NCBI GenBank assembly: GCA_949358305.1
Contig: OX442319.1
Location: forward strand, 7,130,001-7,194,000
Length of the DNA stretch: 64,000 bases
Direction of reading: 5' to 3'
From: Strigamia acuminata
Taxonomy: Eukaryota > Arthropoda > Chilopoda > Geophilomorpha > Linotaeniidae
Shown here: positions 9,622 to 22,900 of the stretch, in pieces
Layout: each line of letters begins with the position of its first letter
Numbering within the stretch: the first letter of the stretch is position 1
Notes under the pieces: generated by a model
Seen by the model: the letters and a program-made list of their open reading frames with translations, nothing else
Databases searched by the model: none
Told to the model about the DNA's origin: nothing
Program-made: the position numbers and the translations under genes

Positions 9622-10979
9622 TGTTGCTAGCAACATAAAGGAAAGCTGCTAAACGTCTTAAAAATTAGTCATCTGGAATTATTAAAAAGGGTTTTTAATA
9701 TTTATCTTAGATTGGGAATTTAATTAGACACTTATTTGAATATAAGTCTTCTTTGAGTTAGTTTGAGTGAATTTCTCAGTACTGGTTGATCTGACCGGAT
9801 AAATCTGGGAAGAAAAGAGTTCTTACATTAGTTATTTATCCACTTAGAATTTATTTTCTATCTTGTTTACCTGTGTTATGCATGTTTTGATGTTTCCAAG
9901 TGTTTTCCTGTTTCCAGTCCACTACTGTCAATGTAGTGACAAGGTGTAATGATGCTCTCAGACAGCAAAAGGGTACTAGAATGAGAAATGTATGTTATTA
10001 TCAGTTTTAAGCTGTTTCAATCAATTTCTGTTTGTTTTCTGTATATTACTAACCAATTAAGCGTTTTGTTAACTTAGATTGTGTGTAGCCTGTCTAGTGA
10101 GCTAATTTCAAGCCTTTCTATCTTCCTGCAAGTGATCTCTGTTTACATTGTCGGCCATTACTGTGGGAGTGGTCTACTTGTATCTGTAAAGAGAGGAGAA
10201 AATGTTTAATCCCAAAGAGTTTTTGTGGGTTCTGATTAATAATTAATCAGTTAATTATTATGCAATGTAAAAGTGTTAAGTTTAAGATTTATCTGTGTTG
10301 ATTTATAACTTAACTTCTGCACTTACTGTAAAGTTGCCAGCTCATTGGTCTAAAATGTCTTTACTTATTCTTTTCTCTATTTTATGAGTTGTTCAGTGTG
10401 TTTTAGAGTGAATAATTTAGTTCTCAACGAGCATTGTGGTTAGAGACTGTTGTTAATGTATACTTTTGCATTTAATGTCAAATACTTGCTGTTAGGCTTA
10501 TGTGTTTTCAACTATTAACTTCTACGGTAGTTTTGTTGTGCCAGCAGTACTTATTTCTCTTTACAAGCACTTAGAGACCTCTGTAACTTTAAGTGCAAGT
10601 GTCCTTATACAATGTGGAGATAGTTACACTTGTTGTTTCTTATTATTGTTAAAGTGTGACTTCTTTGTAATATCCTCGTGATTCAATTGTAGTAGTCTTG
10701 TTAAGAATTTAGAGAATAAAATGGTTGCTTTTTATTTCTCTCCAAGTCTCATTTCTCTATACAACCAGAAAGCAATGTGCAGTGAGTAGAAAAATCCTCC
10801 TTCCTCCTCCTTGAACTCACCAGTGGCAGATCAACAGGTGAAGCAGCAAGTTCAATTCCAGTGTTTGCATTTCTTCAAGTCTTTGGCCAACTTCTGTGTA
10901 TCAATTTTAGCCAAGCAGCAGTCAAGTATTGCCGCCCCTCCTTCTGGCCTGGTTGTCGCCTGCGACCTTGCCAGAAACA
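9622..10979 (+). repeat. BEL-TK LTR, third copy, 1358 bp
   Basis: Same termini as LTR 2 but with roughly 25-30 scattered substitutions by eye. Its last base abuts the satellite array directly. It is the oldest-looking LTR of the three. Confidence 0.92.
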
Positions 10980-13900
10980 GTCTTGTGGTGTTTGTGCTAA
11001 GTCAACTGTGATGAGATCAAAAGTCTATTCTCCCAAATCATCGGTTGAATGTTTCTAAAACTTACATTGGAGCCTTCTACTAAGGTTTAAACACTATTTC
11101 TGAACATTCAGAGACATTGGTCTTGTGGTGTTTGTGCTAAGTCAACTGTGATGAGATCAAAAGTCTATTCTCCCAAATCATCGGTTAAATGTTATAAAAC
11201 TTACATTGGAGCCTTCTACTAAGGTTTAAACACTATTTCTGAACATTCAGAGACATTGGTCTTGTGGTGTTTGTGCTAAGTCAACTGTGATGAGATCAAA
11301 AGTCTATTCTCCCAAATCATCGGTTGGATGTTTCTAAAACTTACATTGGAGCCTTCTACTAAGGTTTAAACACTATTTCTGAACATTCAGAGACATTGGT
11401 CTTGTGGTGTTTGTGCTAAGTCAACTGTGATGAGATCAAAAGTCTATTCTCCCAAATCATTGGTTGGATGTTTCTAAAACTTACATTGGAGCCTTCTACT
11501 AAGGTTTAAACACTATTTCTGAACATTCAGAGACATTGGTCTTGTGGTGTTTGTGCTAAGTCAACTGTGATGAGATCAAAAGTCTATTCTCCCAAATCAT
11601 CGGTTAAATGTTTCTAAAACTTACATTGGAGCCTTCTACTAAGGTTTAAACACTATTTCTGAACATTCAGAGACATTGGTCTTGTGGTGTTTGTGCTAAG
11701 TCAACTGTGATGAGATCAAAAGTCTATTCTCCCAAATCATCGGTTGGATGTTTCTAAAACTTACATTGGAGCCTTCTACTAAGGTTTAAACACTATTTCT
11801 GAACATTCAGAGACATTGGTCTTGTGGTGTTTGTGCTAAGTCAACTGTGATGAGATCAAAAGTCTATTCTCCCAAATCATTGGTTGGATGTTTCTAAAAC
11901 TTACATTGGAGCCTTCTACTAAGGTTTAAACACTATTTCTGAACATTCAGAGACATTGGTCTTGTGGTGTTTGTGCTAAGTCAACTGTGATGAGATCAAA
12001 AGTCTATTCTCCCAAATCATCGGTTAAATGTTTCTAAAACTTACATTGGAGCCTTCTACTAAGGTTTAAACACTATTTCTGAACATTCAGAGACATTGGT
12101 CTTGTGGTGTTTGTGCTAAGTCAACTGTGATGAGATCAAAAGTCTATTCTCCCAAATCATCGGTTGGATATTTCTAAAACTTACATTGGAGCCTTCTACT
12201 AAGGTTTAAACACTATTTCTGAACATTCAGAGACATAGGACTTGTGGTGTTTGTGCTAAGTCAACTGCGATGTGAAATGAGCTCAAAATTTTTTTTTCAA
12301 AATTTATTGCTTGGGTGTTGCTAAAACTTAGATTGAAGGTTTCTACTAAGGTTTAAACACTATTTCTGAACATTCAGAGACATTGGTCTTGTGGTGTTTG
12401 TGCTAAGTCAACTGCGATGTGAAATGAGCTCAAAATTTTTTTCTTCAAAATTTAATGCTTGGGTGTTGCTAAAACTTATATTGAAGGCTTCTACTAAGGT
12501 TTAAACACTATTTCTGAACATACAGAGACATTGGACTTGTGGTGTTTGTGCTAAGTAACTGTGATGAGATCAAAAGTCTATTCTCCCAAATCATTGCTTG
12601 GATGTTGCTAAAACTTACATTGAAGGCTTCTACTAAGGTTTAAACACTATTTCTGAACATTCAGAGACATTGGTCTTGTGGTGTTTGTGCTAAGTCAACT
12701 GTGATGAGATCAAAAGTCTATTCTCCCAAATCATCGGTTGGATGTTTCTAAAACTTACATTGGAGCCTTCTACTAAGGTTTAAACACTATTTCTGAACAT
12801 TCAGAGACATTGGTCTTATGGTGTTTGTGCTAAGTCAACTATGATGAGATCAAAAGTCTATTCTCCCAAATCATCGGTTGAATGTTTCTAAAACTTACAT
12901 TGGAGCCTTCTACTAAGGTTTAAACACTATTTCTGAACATTCAGAGACATTGGTCTTGTGGTGTTTGTGCTAAGTCAACTGTGATGAGATCAAAAGTCTA
13001 TTCTCCCAAATCATCGGTTGGATGTTTCTAAAACTTACATTGGAGCCTTCTACTAAGGTTTAAACACTATTTCTGAACATTCAGAGACATTGGACTTGTG
13101 GTGTTTGTGCTAAGTCAACGGCGATGTGAAATGAGCTCAAAATTTTTTTTTCAAAATTTATTGCTTAGGTGTTGCTAAAACTTATATTGAAGGCTTCTAC
13201 TAAGGTTTAAACACTATTTCTGAACATTCAGAGACATTGGTCTTGTGGTGTTTGTGCTAAGTCAACTGTGATGAGATCAAAAGTCTATTCTCCCAAATCA
13301 TCGGTTAAATGTTTCTAAAACTTACATTGGAGCCTTCTACTAAGGTTTAAACACTATTTCTGAACATTCAGAGACATTGGTCTTGTGGTGTTTGTGCTAA
13401 GTCAACTGTGATGAGATCAAAAGTCTATTCTCCCAAATCATCGGTTGGATGTTTCTAAAACTTACATTGGAGCCTTCTACTAAGGTTTAAACACTATTTC
13501 TGAACATTCAGAGACATTGGTCTTATGGTGTTTGTGCTAAGTCAACTATGATGAGATCAAAAGTCTATTCTCCCAAATCATCGGTTGAATGTTTCTAAAA
13601 CTTACATTGGAGCCTTCTACTAAGGTTTAAACACTATTTCTGAACATTCAGAGACATTGGTCTTGTGGTGTTTGTGCTAAGTCAACTGTGATGAGATCAA
13701 AAGTCTATTCTCCCAAATCATCGGTTGGATGTTTCTAAAACTTACATTGGAGCCTTCTACTAAGGTTTAAACACTATTTCTGAACATTCAGAGACATTGG
13801 ACTTGTGGTGTTTGTGCTAAGTCAACGGCGATGTGAAATGAGCTCAAAATTTTTTTTTCAAAATTTATTGCTTAGGTGTTGCTAAAACTTATATTGAAGG

Positions 13901-16900
13901 CTTCTACTAAGGTTTAAACACTATTTCTGAACATTCAGAGACATTGGTCTTGTGGTGTTTGTGCTAAGTCAACTGTGATGAGATCAAAAGTCTATTCTCC
14001 CAAATCATCGGTTAAATGTTTCTAAAACTTACATTGGAGCCTTCTACTAAGGTTTAAACACTATTTCTGAACATTCAGAGACATTGGTCTTGTGGTGTTT
14101 GTGCTAAGTCAACTGTGATGAGATCAAAAGTCTATTCTCCCAAATCATCGGTTGGATGTTTCTAAAACTTACATTGGAGCCTTCTACTAAGGTTTAAACA
14201 CTATTTCTGAACATTCAGAGACATTGGTCTTGTGGTGTTTGTGCTAAGTCAACTGTGATGAGATCAAAAGTCTATTCTCCCAAATCATTGGTTGGATGTT
14301 TCTAAAACTTACATTGGAGCTTTCTACTAAGGTTTAAACACTATTTCTGAACATTCAGAGACATTGGTCTTGTGGTGTTTGTGCTAAGTCAACTGTGATG
14401 AGATCAAAAGTCTATTCTCCCAAATCATCGGTTAAATGTTTCTAAAACTTACATTGGAGCCTTCTACTAAGGTTTAAACACTATTTCTGAACATTCAGAG
14501 ACATTGGTCTTGTGGTGTTTGTGCTAAGTCAACTGTGATGAGATCAAAAGTCTATTCTCCCAAATCATCGGTTGGATGTTTCTAAAACTTACATTGGAGC
14601 CTTCTACTAAGGTTTAAACACTATTTCTGAACATTCAGAGACATTGGACTTGTGGTGTTTGTGCTAAGTCAACTGCGATGTGAAATGAGCTCAAAATTTT
14701 TTTTTCAAAATTTATTGCTTGGGTGTTGCTAAAACTTAGATTGAAGGCTTCTACTAAGGTTTAAACACTATTTCTGAACATTCAGAGACATTGGTCTTGT
14801 GGTGTTTGTGCTAAGTCAACTGCGATGTGAAATGAGCTCAAAATTTTTTTCTTCAAAATTTAATGCTTGGGTGTTGCTAAAACTTATATTGAAGGCTTCT
14901 ACTAAGGTTTAAACACTATTTCTGAACATACAGAGACATTGGACTTGTGGTGTTTGTGCTAAGTAACTGTGATGAGATCAAAAGTCTATTCTCCCAAATC
15001 ATTGCTTGGATGTTGCTAAAACTTACATTGAAGGCTTCTACTAAGGTTTAAACACTATTTCTGAACATTCAGAGACATTGGTCTTGTGGTGTTTGTGCTA
15101 AGTCAACTGTGATGAGATCAAAAGTCTATTCTCCCAAATCATCGGTTGGATGTTTCTAAAACTTACATTGGAGCCTTCTACTAAGGTTTAAACACTATTT
15201 CTGAACATTCAGAGACATTGGTCTTATGGTGTTTGTGCTAAGTCAACTATGATGAGATCAAAAGTCTATTCTCCCAAATCATCGGTTGAATGTTTCTAAA
15301 ACTTACATTGGAGCCTTCTACTAAGGTTTAAACACTATTTCTGAACATTCAGAGACATTGGTTTTGTGGTGTTTGTGCTAAGTCAACTGTGATTAGATCA
15401 AAAGTCTATTCTCCCAAATCATCGGTTGGATGTTTCTAAAACTTACATTGGAGCCTTCTACTAAGGTTTAAACACTATTTCTGAACATTCAGAGACATTG
15501 GACTTGTGGTGTTTGTGCTAAGTCAACGGCGATGTGAAATGAGCTCAAAATTTTTTTTTCAAAATTTATTGCTTAGGTGTTGCTAAAACTTATATTGAAG
15601 GCTTCTACTAAGGTTTAAACACTATTTCTGAACATTCAGAGACATTGGTCTTGTGGTGTTTGTGCTAAGTCAACTGCGATGTGAAATGAGCTCAAAATTT
15701 TTTTTTCAAAAATTAATGCTTGGGTGTTGCTAAAACTTATATTGAAGGCTTCTACTAAGGTTTAAACACTATTTCTGAACATTCAGAGACATTAGACTTG
15801 TGGTGTTTGTGCTAAGTCAACTGTGATGAGATCAAAAGTTTATTCTCCCAAATCATTCGTTGGATGTTTCTAAAACTTACATTGGAGCCTTCTACTAAGG
15901 TTTAAACACTATTTCTGAACATTCAGAGACATTGGTCTTGTGGTGTTTGTGCTAAGTCAACTGTGATGAGATCAAAAGTCTATTCTCCCAAATCATCGGT
16001 TAAATGTTATAAAACTTACATTGGAGCCTTCTACTAAGGTTTAAACACTATTTCTGAACATTCAGAGACATTGGTCTTGTGGTGTTTGTGCTAAGTCAAC
16101 TGTGATGAGATCAAAAGTCTATTCTCCCAAATCATCGGTTAAATGTTTCTAAAACTTACATTGGAGCCTTCTACTAAGGTTTAAACACTATTTCTGAACA
16201 TTCAGAGACATTGGACTTGTGGTGTTTGTGCTAAGTAACTGTGATGAGATCAAAAGTCTATTCTCCCAAATCATTGCTTGGATGTTGCTAAAACTTACAT
16301 TGAAGGCTTCTACTAAGGTTTAAACACTATTTCTGAACATTCAGAGACATTGGTCTTGTGGTGTTTGTGCTAAGTCAACTGTGATGAGATCAAAGTCTAT
16401 TCTCCCAAATCATCGGTTGGATGTTTCTAAAACTTACATTGGAGCCTTCTACTAAGGTTTAAACACTATTTCTGAACATTCAGAGACATTGGTCTTATGG
16501 TGTTTGTGCTAAGTCAACTATGATGAGATCAAAAGTCTATTCTCCCAAATCATCGGTTGAATGTTTCTAAAACTTACATTGGAGCCTTCTACTAAGGTTT
16601 AAACACTATTTCTGAACATTCAGAGACATTGGACTTGTGGTGTTTGTGCTAAGTCAACTGCGATGTAAAATGAGCTCAAAATTTTTTTTTCAAAATTTAT
16701 TGCTTAGGTGTTGCTAAAACTTATATTGAAGGCTTCTACTAAGGTTTAAACACTATTTCTGAACATTCAGAGACATTGGTCTTGTGGTGTTTGTGCTAAG
16801 TCAACTGCGATGTAAAATGAGCTCAAAATTTTTTTTTCAAAATTTAATGCTTGGGTGTTGCTAAAACTTATATTGAAGGCTTCTACTAAGGTTTAAACAC

Positions 16901-19900
16901 TATTTCTGAACATTCAGAGACATTGGACTTGTGGTGTTTGTGCTAAGTCAACTGTGATGAGATCAAAAGTCTATTCTCCCAAATCATTGGTTGGATGTTT
17001 CTAAAACTTACATTGGAGCCTTCTACTAAGGTTTAAACACTATTTCTGAACATTCAGAGACATTGGTCTTGTGGTGTTTGTGCTAAGTCAACTGTGATGA
17101 GATCAAAAGTCTATTCTCCCAAATCATTGGTTGGATGTTTCTAAAACTTACATTGGAGCCTTCTACTAAGGTTTAAACACTATTTCTGAACATTCAGAGA
17201 CATTGGTCTTGTGGTGTTTGTGCTAAGTCAACTGTGATGAGATCAAAAGTCTATTCTCCCAAATCATCGGTTGAATGTTTCTAAAACTTACATTGGAGCC
17301 TTCTACTAAGGTTTAAACACTATTTCTGAACATTCAGAGACATTGGTCTTGTGGTGTTTGTGCTAAGTCAACTGTGATGAGATCAAAAGTCTATTCTCCC
17401 AAATCATTGGTTAAATGTTTCTAAAACTTACATTGGAGCCTTCTACTAAGGTTTAAACACTATTTCTGAACATTCAGAGACATTGGTCTTGTGGTGTTTG
17501 TGCTAAGTCAACTGTGATGAGATCAAAAGTCTATTCTCCCAAATCATTGGTTGGATGTTTCTAAAACTTACATTGGAGCCTTCTACTAAGGTTTAAACAC
17601 TATTTCTGAACATTCAGAGACATTGGTCTTGTGGTGTTTGTGCTAAGTCAACTGTGATGAGATCAAAAGTCTATTCTCCCAAATCATCGGTTGAATGTTT
17701 CTAAAACTTACATTGGAGCCTTCTACTAAGGTTTAAACACTATTTCTGAACATTCAGAGACATTGGTCTTGTGGTGTTTGTGCTAAGTCAACTGTGATGA
17801 GATCAAAAGTCTATTCTCCCAAATCATCGGTTAAATGTTATAAAACTTACATTGGAGCCTTCTACTAAGGTTTAAACACTATTTCTGAACATTCAGAGAC
17901 ATTGGTCTTGTGGTGTTTGTGCTAAGTCAACTGTGATGAGATCAAAAGTCTATTCTCCCAAATCATCGGTTGGATGTTTCTAAAACTTACATTGGAGCCT
18001 TCTACTAAGGTTTAAACACTATTTCTGAACATTCAGAGACATTGGTCTTGTGGTGTTTGTGCTAAGTAAACTGTGATGAGATCAAAAGTCTATTCTCCCA
18101 AATCATTGGTTGGATGTTTCTAAAACTTACATTGGAGCCTTCTACTAAGGTTTAAACACTATTTCTGAACATTCAGAGACATTGGTCTTGTGGTGTTTGT
18201 GCTAAGTCAACTGTGATGAGATCAAAAGTCTATTCTCCCAAATCATCGGTTGGATGTTTCTAAAACTTACATTGGAGCCTTCTACTAAGGTTTAAACACT
18301 ATTTCTGAACATTCAGAGACATTGGTCTTGTGGTGTTTGTGCTAAGTCAACTGTGATGAGATCAAAAGTCTATTCTCCCAAATCATTGGTTGGATGTTTC
18401 TAAAACTTACATTGGAGCCTTCTACTAAGGTTTAAACACTATTTCTGAACATTCAGAGACATTGGTCTTGTGGTGTTTGTGCTAAGTCAACTGTGATGAG
18501 ATCAAAAGTCTATTCTCCCAAATCATCGGTTAAATGTTTCTAAAACTTACATTGGAGCCTTCTACTAAGGTTTAAACACTATTTCTGAACATTCAGAGAC
18601 ATTGGTCTTGTGGTGTTTGTGCTAAGTCAACTGTGATGAGATCAAAAGTCTATTCTCCCAAATCATCGGTTGGATGTTTCTAAAACTTACATTGGAGCCT
18701 TCTACTAAGGTTTAAACACTATTTCTGAACATTCAGAGACATTGGTCTTGTGGTGTTTGTGCTAAGTCAACTGTGATGAGATCAAAAGTCTATTCTCCCA
18801 AATCATTGGTTGGATGTTTCTAAAACTTACATTGGAGCCTTCTACTAAGGTTTAAACACTATTTCTGAACATTCAGAGACATTGGTCTTGTGGTGTTTGT
18901 GCTAAGTCAACTGTGATGAGATCAAAAGTCTATTCTCCCAAATCATCGGTTAAATGTTTCTAAAACTTACATTGGAGCCTTCTACTAAGGTTTAAACACT
19001 ATTTCTGAACATTCAGAGACATTGGTCTTGTGGTGTTTGTGCTAAGTCAACTGTGATGAGATCAAAAGTCTATTCTCCCAAATCATCGGTTGGATGTTTC
19101 TAAAACTTACATTGGAGCCTTCTACTAAGGTTTAAACACTATTTCTGAACATTCAGAGACATTGGACTTGTGGTGTTTGTGCTAAGTCAACTGCGATGTG
19201 AAATGAGATCAAAATTTTTTTTTCAAAATTTATTGCTTGGGTGTTGCTAAAACTTAGATTGAAGGCTTCTACTAAGGTTTAAACACTATTTCTGAACATT
19301 CAGAGACATTGGTCTTGTGGTGTTTGTGCTAAGTCAACTGCGATGTGAAATGAGCTCAAAATTTTTTTCTTCAAAATTTAATGCTTGGGTGTTGCTAAAA
19401 CTTATATTGAAGGCTTCTACTAAGGTTTAAACACTATTTCTGAACATACAGAGACATTGGACTTGTGGTGTTTGTGCTAAGTAACTGTGATGAGATCAAA
19501 AGTCTATTCTCCCAAATCATTGCTTGGATGTTGCTAAAACTTACATTGAAGGCTTCTACTAAGGTTTAAACACTATTTCTGAACATTCAGAGACATTGGT
19601 CTTGTGGTGTTTGTGCTAAGTCAACTGTGATGAGATCAAAAGTCTATTCTCCCAAATTATCGGTTGGATGTTTCTAAAACTTACATTGGAGCCTTCTACT
19701 AAGGTTTAAACACTATTTCTGAACATTCAGAGACATTGGTCTTATGGTGTTTGTGCTAAGTCAACTATGATGAGATCAAAAGTCTATTCTCCCAAATCAT
19801 CGGTTGAATGTTTCTAAAACTTACATTGGAGCCTTCTACTAAGGTTTAAACACTATTTCTGAACATTCAGAGACATTGGTCTTGTGGTGTTTGTGCTAAG

Positions 19901-22900
19901 TCAACTGTGATGAGATCAAAAGTCTATTCTCCCAAATTATCGGTTGGATGTTTCTAAAACTTACATTGGAGCCTTCTACTAAGGTTTAAACACTATTTCT
20001 GAACATTCAGAGACATTGGTCTTATGGTGTTTGTGCTAAGTCAACTATGATGAGATCAAAAGTCTATTCTCCCAAATCATCGGTTGAATGTTTCTAAAAC
20101 TTACATTGGAGCCTTCTACTAAGGTTTAAACACTATTTCTGAACATTCAGAGACATTGGTCTTGTGGTGTTTGTGCTAAGTCAACTGTGATGAGATCAAA
20201 AGTCTATTCTCCCAAATCATCGGTTGGATGTTTCTAAAACTTACATTGGAGCCTTCTACTAAGGTTTAAACACTATTTCTGAACATTCAGAGACATTGGA
20301 CTTGTGGTGTTTGTGCTAAGTCAACTGCGATGTGAAATGAGCTCAAAATTTTTTTTTCAAAATTTATTGCTTAGGTGTTGCTAAAACTTATATTGAAGGC
20401 TTCTACTAAGGTTTAAACACTATTTCTGAACATTCAGAGACATTGGTCTTGTGGTGTTTGTGCTAAGTCAACTGCGATGTGAAATAAGCTCAAAATTTTT
20501 TTTTCAAAATTTAATGCTTGGGTGTTGCTAAAACTTATATTGAAGGCTTCTACTAAGGTTTAAACACTATTTCTGAACATTCAGAGACATTAGACTTGTG
20601 GTGTTTGTGCTAAGTCAACTGTGATGAGATCAAAAGTTTATTCTCCCAAATCATTCGTTGGATGTTTCTAAAACTTACATTGGAGCCTTCTACTAAGGTT
20701 TAAACACTATTTCTGAACATTCAGAGACATTGGTCTTATGGTGTTTGTGCTAAGTCAACTGTGATGAGATCAAAAGTCTATTCTCCCAAATCATCAGTTG
20801 GATGTTTCTAAAACTTACATTGGAGCCTTTTACTAAGGTTTAAACACTATTTCTGAACATTCAGAGACATTGGTCTTGTGGTGTTTGTGCTAAGTCAACT
20901 GTGATGAGATCAAAAGTCTATTCTCCCAAATCATCGGTTAAATGTTATAAAACTTACATTGGAGCCTTCTACTAAGGTTTAAACACTATTTCTGAACATT
21001 CAGAGACATTGGTCTTGTGGTGTTTGTGCTAAGTCAACTGTGATGAGATCAAAAGTCTATTCTTCCAAATCATCGGTTAAATGTTTCTAAAACTTACATT
21101 GGAGCCTTCTACTAAGGTTTAAACACTATTTCTGAACATTCAGAGACATTGGACTTGTGGTGTTTGTGCTAAGTAACTGTGATGAGATCAAAAGTCTATT
21201 CTCCCAAATCATTGCTTGGATGTTGCTAAAACTTACATTGAAGGCTTCTACTAAGGTTTAAACACTATTTCTGAACATTCAGAGACATTGGTCTTGTGGT
21301 GTTTGTGCTAAGTCAACTGTGATGAGATCAAAGTCTATTCTCCCAAATCATCGGTTGGATGTTTCTAAAACTTACATTGGAGCCTTCTACTAAGGTTTAA
21401 ACACTATTTCTGAACATTCAGAGACATTGGTCTTGTGGTGTTTGTGCTAAGTCAACTGTGATGAGATCAAAAGTCTATTCTCCCAAATCATCGGTTAAAT
21501 GTTATAAAACTTACATTGGAGCCTTCTACTAAGGTTTAAACACTATTTCTGAACATTCAGAGACATTGGTCTTGTGGTGTTTGTGCTAAGTCAACTGTGA
21601 TGAGATCAAAAGTCTATTCTCCCAAATCATCGGTTGGATGTTTCTAAAACTTACATTGGAGCCTTCTACTAAGGTTTAAACACTATTTCTGAACATTCAG
21701 AGACATTGGTCTTGTGGTGTTTGTGCTAAGTAAACTGTGATGAGATCAAAAGTCTATTCTCCCAAATCATTGGTTGGATGTTTCTAAAACTTACATTGGA
21801 GCCTTCTACTAAGGTTTAAACACTATTTCTGAACATTCAGAGACATTGGTCTTGTGGTGTTTGTGCTAAGTCAACTGTGATGAGATCAAAAGTCTATTCT
21901 CCCAAATCATCGGTTGGATGTTTCTAAAACTTACATTGGAGCCTTCTACTAAGGTTTAAACACTATTTCTGAACATTCAGAGACATTGGTCTTGTGGTGT
22001 TTGTGCTAAGTCAACTGTGATGAGATCAAAAGTCTATTCTCCCAAATCATTGGTTGGATGTTTCTAAAACTTACATTGGAGCCTTCTACTAAGGTTTAAA
22101 CACTATTTCTGAACATTCAGAGACATTGGTCTTGTGGTGTTTGTGCTAAGTCAACTGTGATGAGATCAAAAGTCTATTCTCCCAAATCATCGGTTAAATG
22201 TTTCTAAAACTTACATTGGAGCCTTCTACTAAGGTTTAAACACTATTTCTGAACATTCAGAGACATTGGTCTTGTGGTGTTTGTGCTAAGTCAACTGTGA
22301 TGAGATCAAAAGTCTATTCTCCCAAATCATCGGTTGGATGTTTCTAAAACTTACATTGGAGCCTTCTACTAAGGTTTAAACACTATTTCTGAACATTCAG
22401 AGACATTGGTCTTGTGGTGTTTGTGCTAAGTCAACTGTGATGAGATCAAAAGTCTATTCTCCCAAATCATTGGTTGGATGTTTCTAAAACTTACATTGGA
22501 GCCTTCTACTAAGGTTTAAACACTATTTCTGAACATTCAGAGACATTGGTCTTGTGGTGTTTGTGCTAAGTCAACTGTGATGAGATCAAAAGTCTATTCT
22601 CCCAAATCATCGGTTAAATGTTTCTAAAACTTACATTGGAGCCTTCTACTAAGGTTTAAACACTATTTCTGAACATTCAGAGACATTGGTCTTGTGGTGT
22701 TTGTGCTAAGTCAACTGTGATGAGATCAAAAGTCTATTCTCCCAAATCATCGGTTGGATGTTTCTAAAACTTACATTGGAGCCTTCTACTAAGGTTTAAA
22801 CACTATTTCTGAACATTCAGAGACATTGGACTTGTGGTGTTTGTGCTAAGTCAACTGCGATGTGAAATGAGATCAAAATTTTTTTTTCAAAATTTATTGC

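Larger units (their letters stand above)
1..10979 (+). mobile_element. BEL-TK: tandem non-autonomous BEL/Pao LTR element carrying thymidine kinase
   Basis: Three direct LTR copies (1-1244 partial, 5108-6464, 9622-10979) alternate with two internal regions (1245-5107 and 6465-9621). LTRs begin TGTTGCTAGCAAC and end GCCAGAAACA, giving TG...CA termini. Each internal region has a single ORF for Gag, protease and thymidine kinase, with no RT, RNase H or integrase, so transposition would need proteins supplied in trans. The first and second LTRs look identical over their 1244 shared bases. The third differs by about 2%, and the two ORFs by roughly 2-3%. The tandem form suggests recombination between LTRs, or of a circular copy into an older element's LTR. 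The left end lies outside the window, so no target-site duplication can be checked. Confidence 0.9.
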
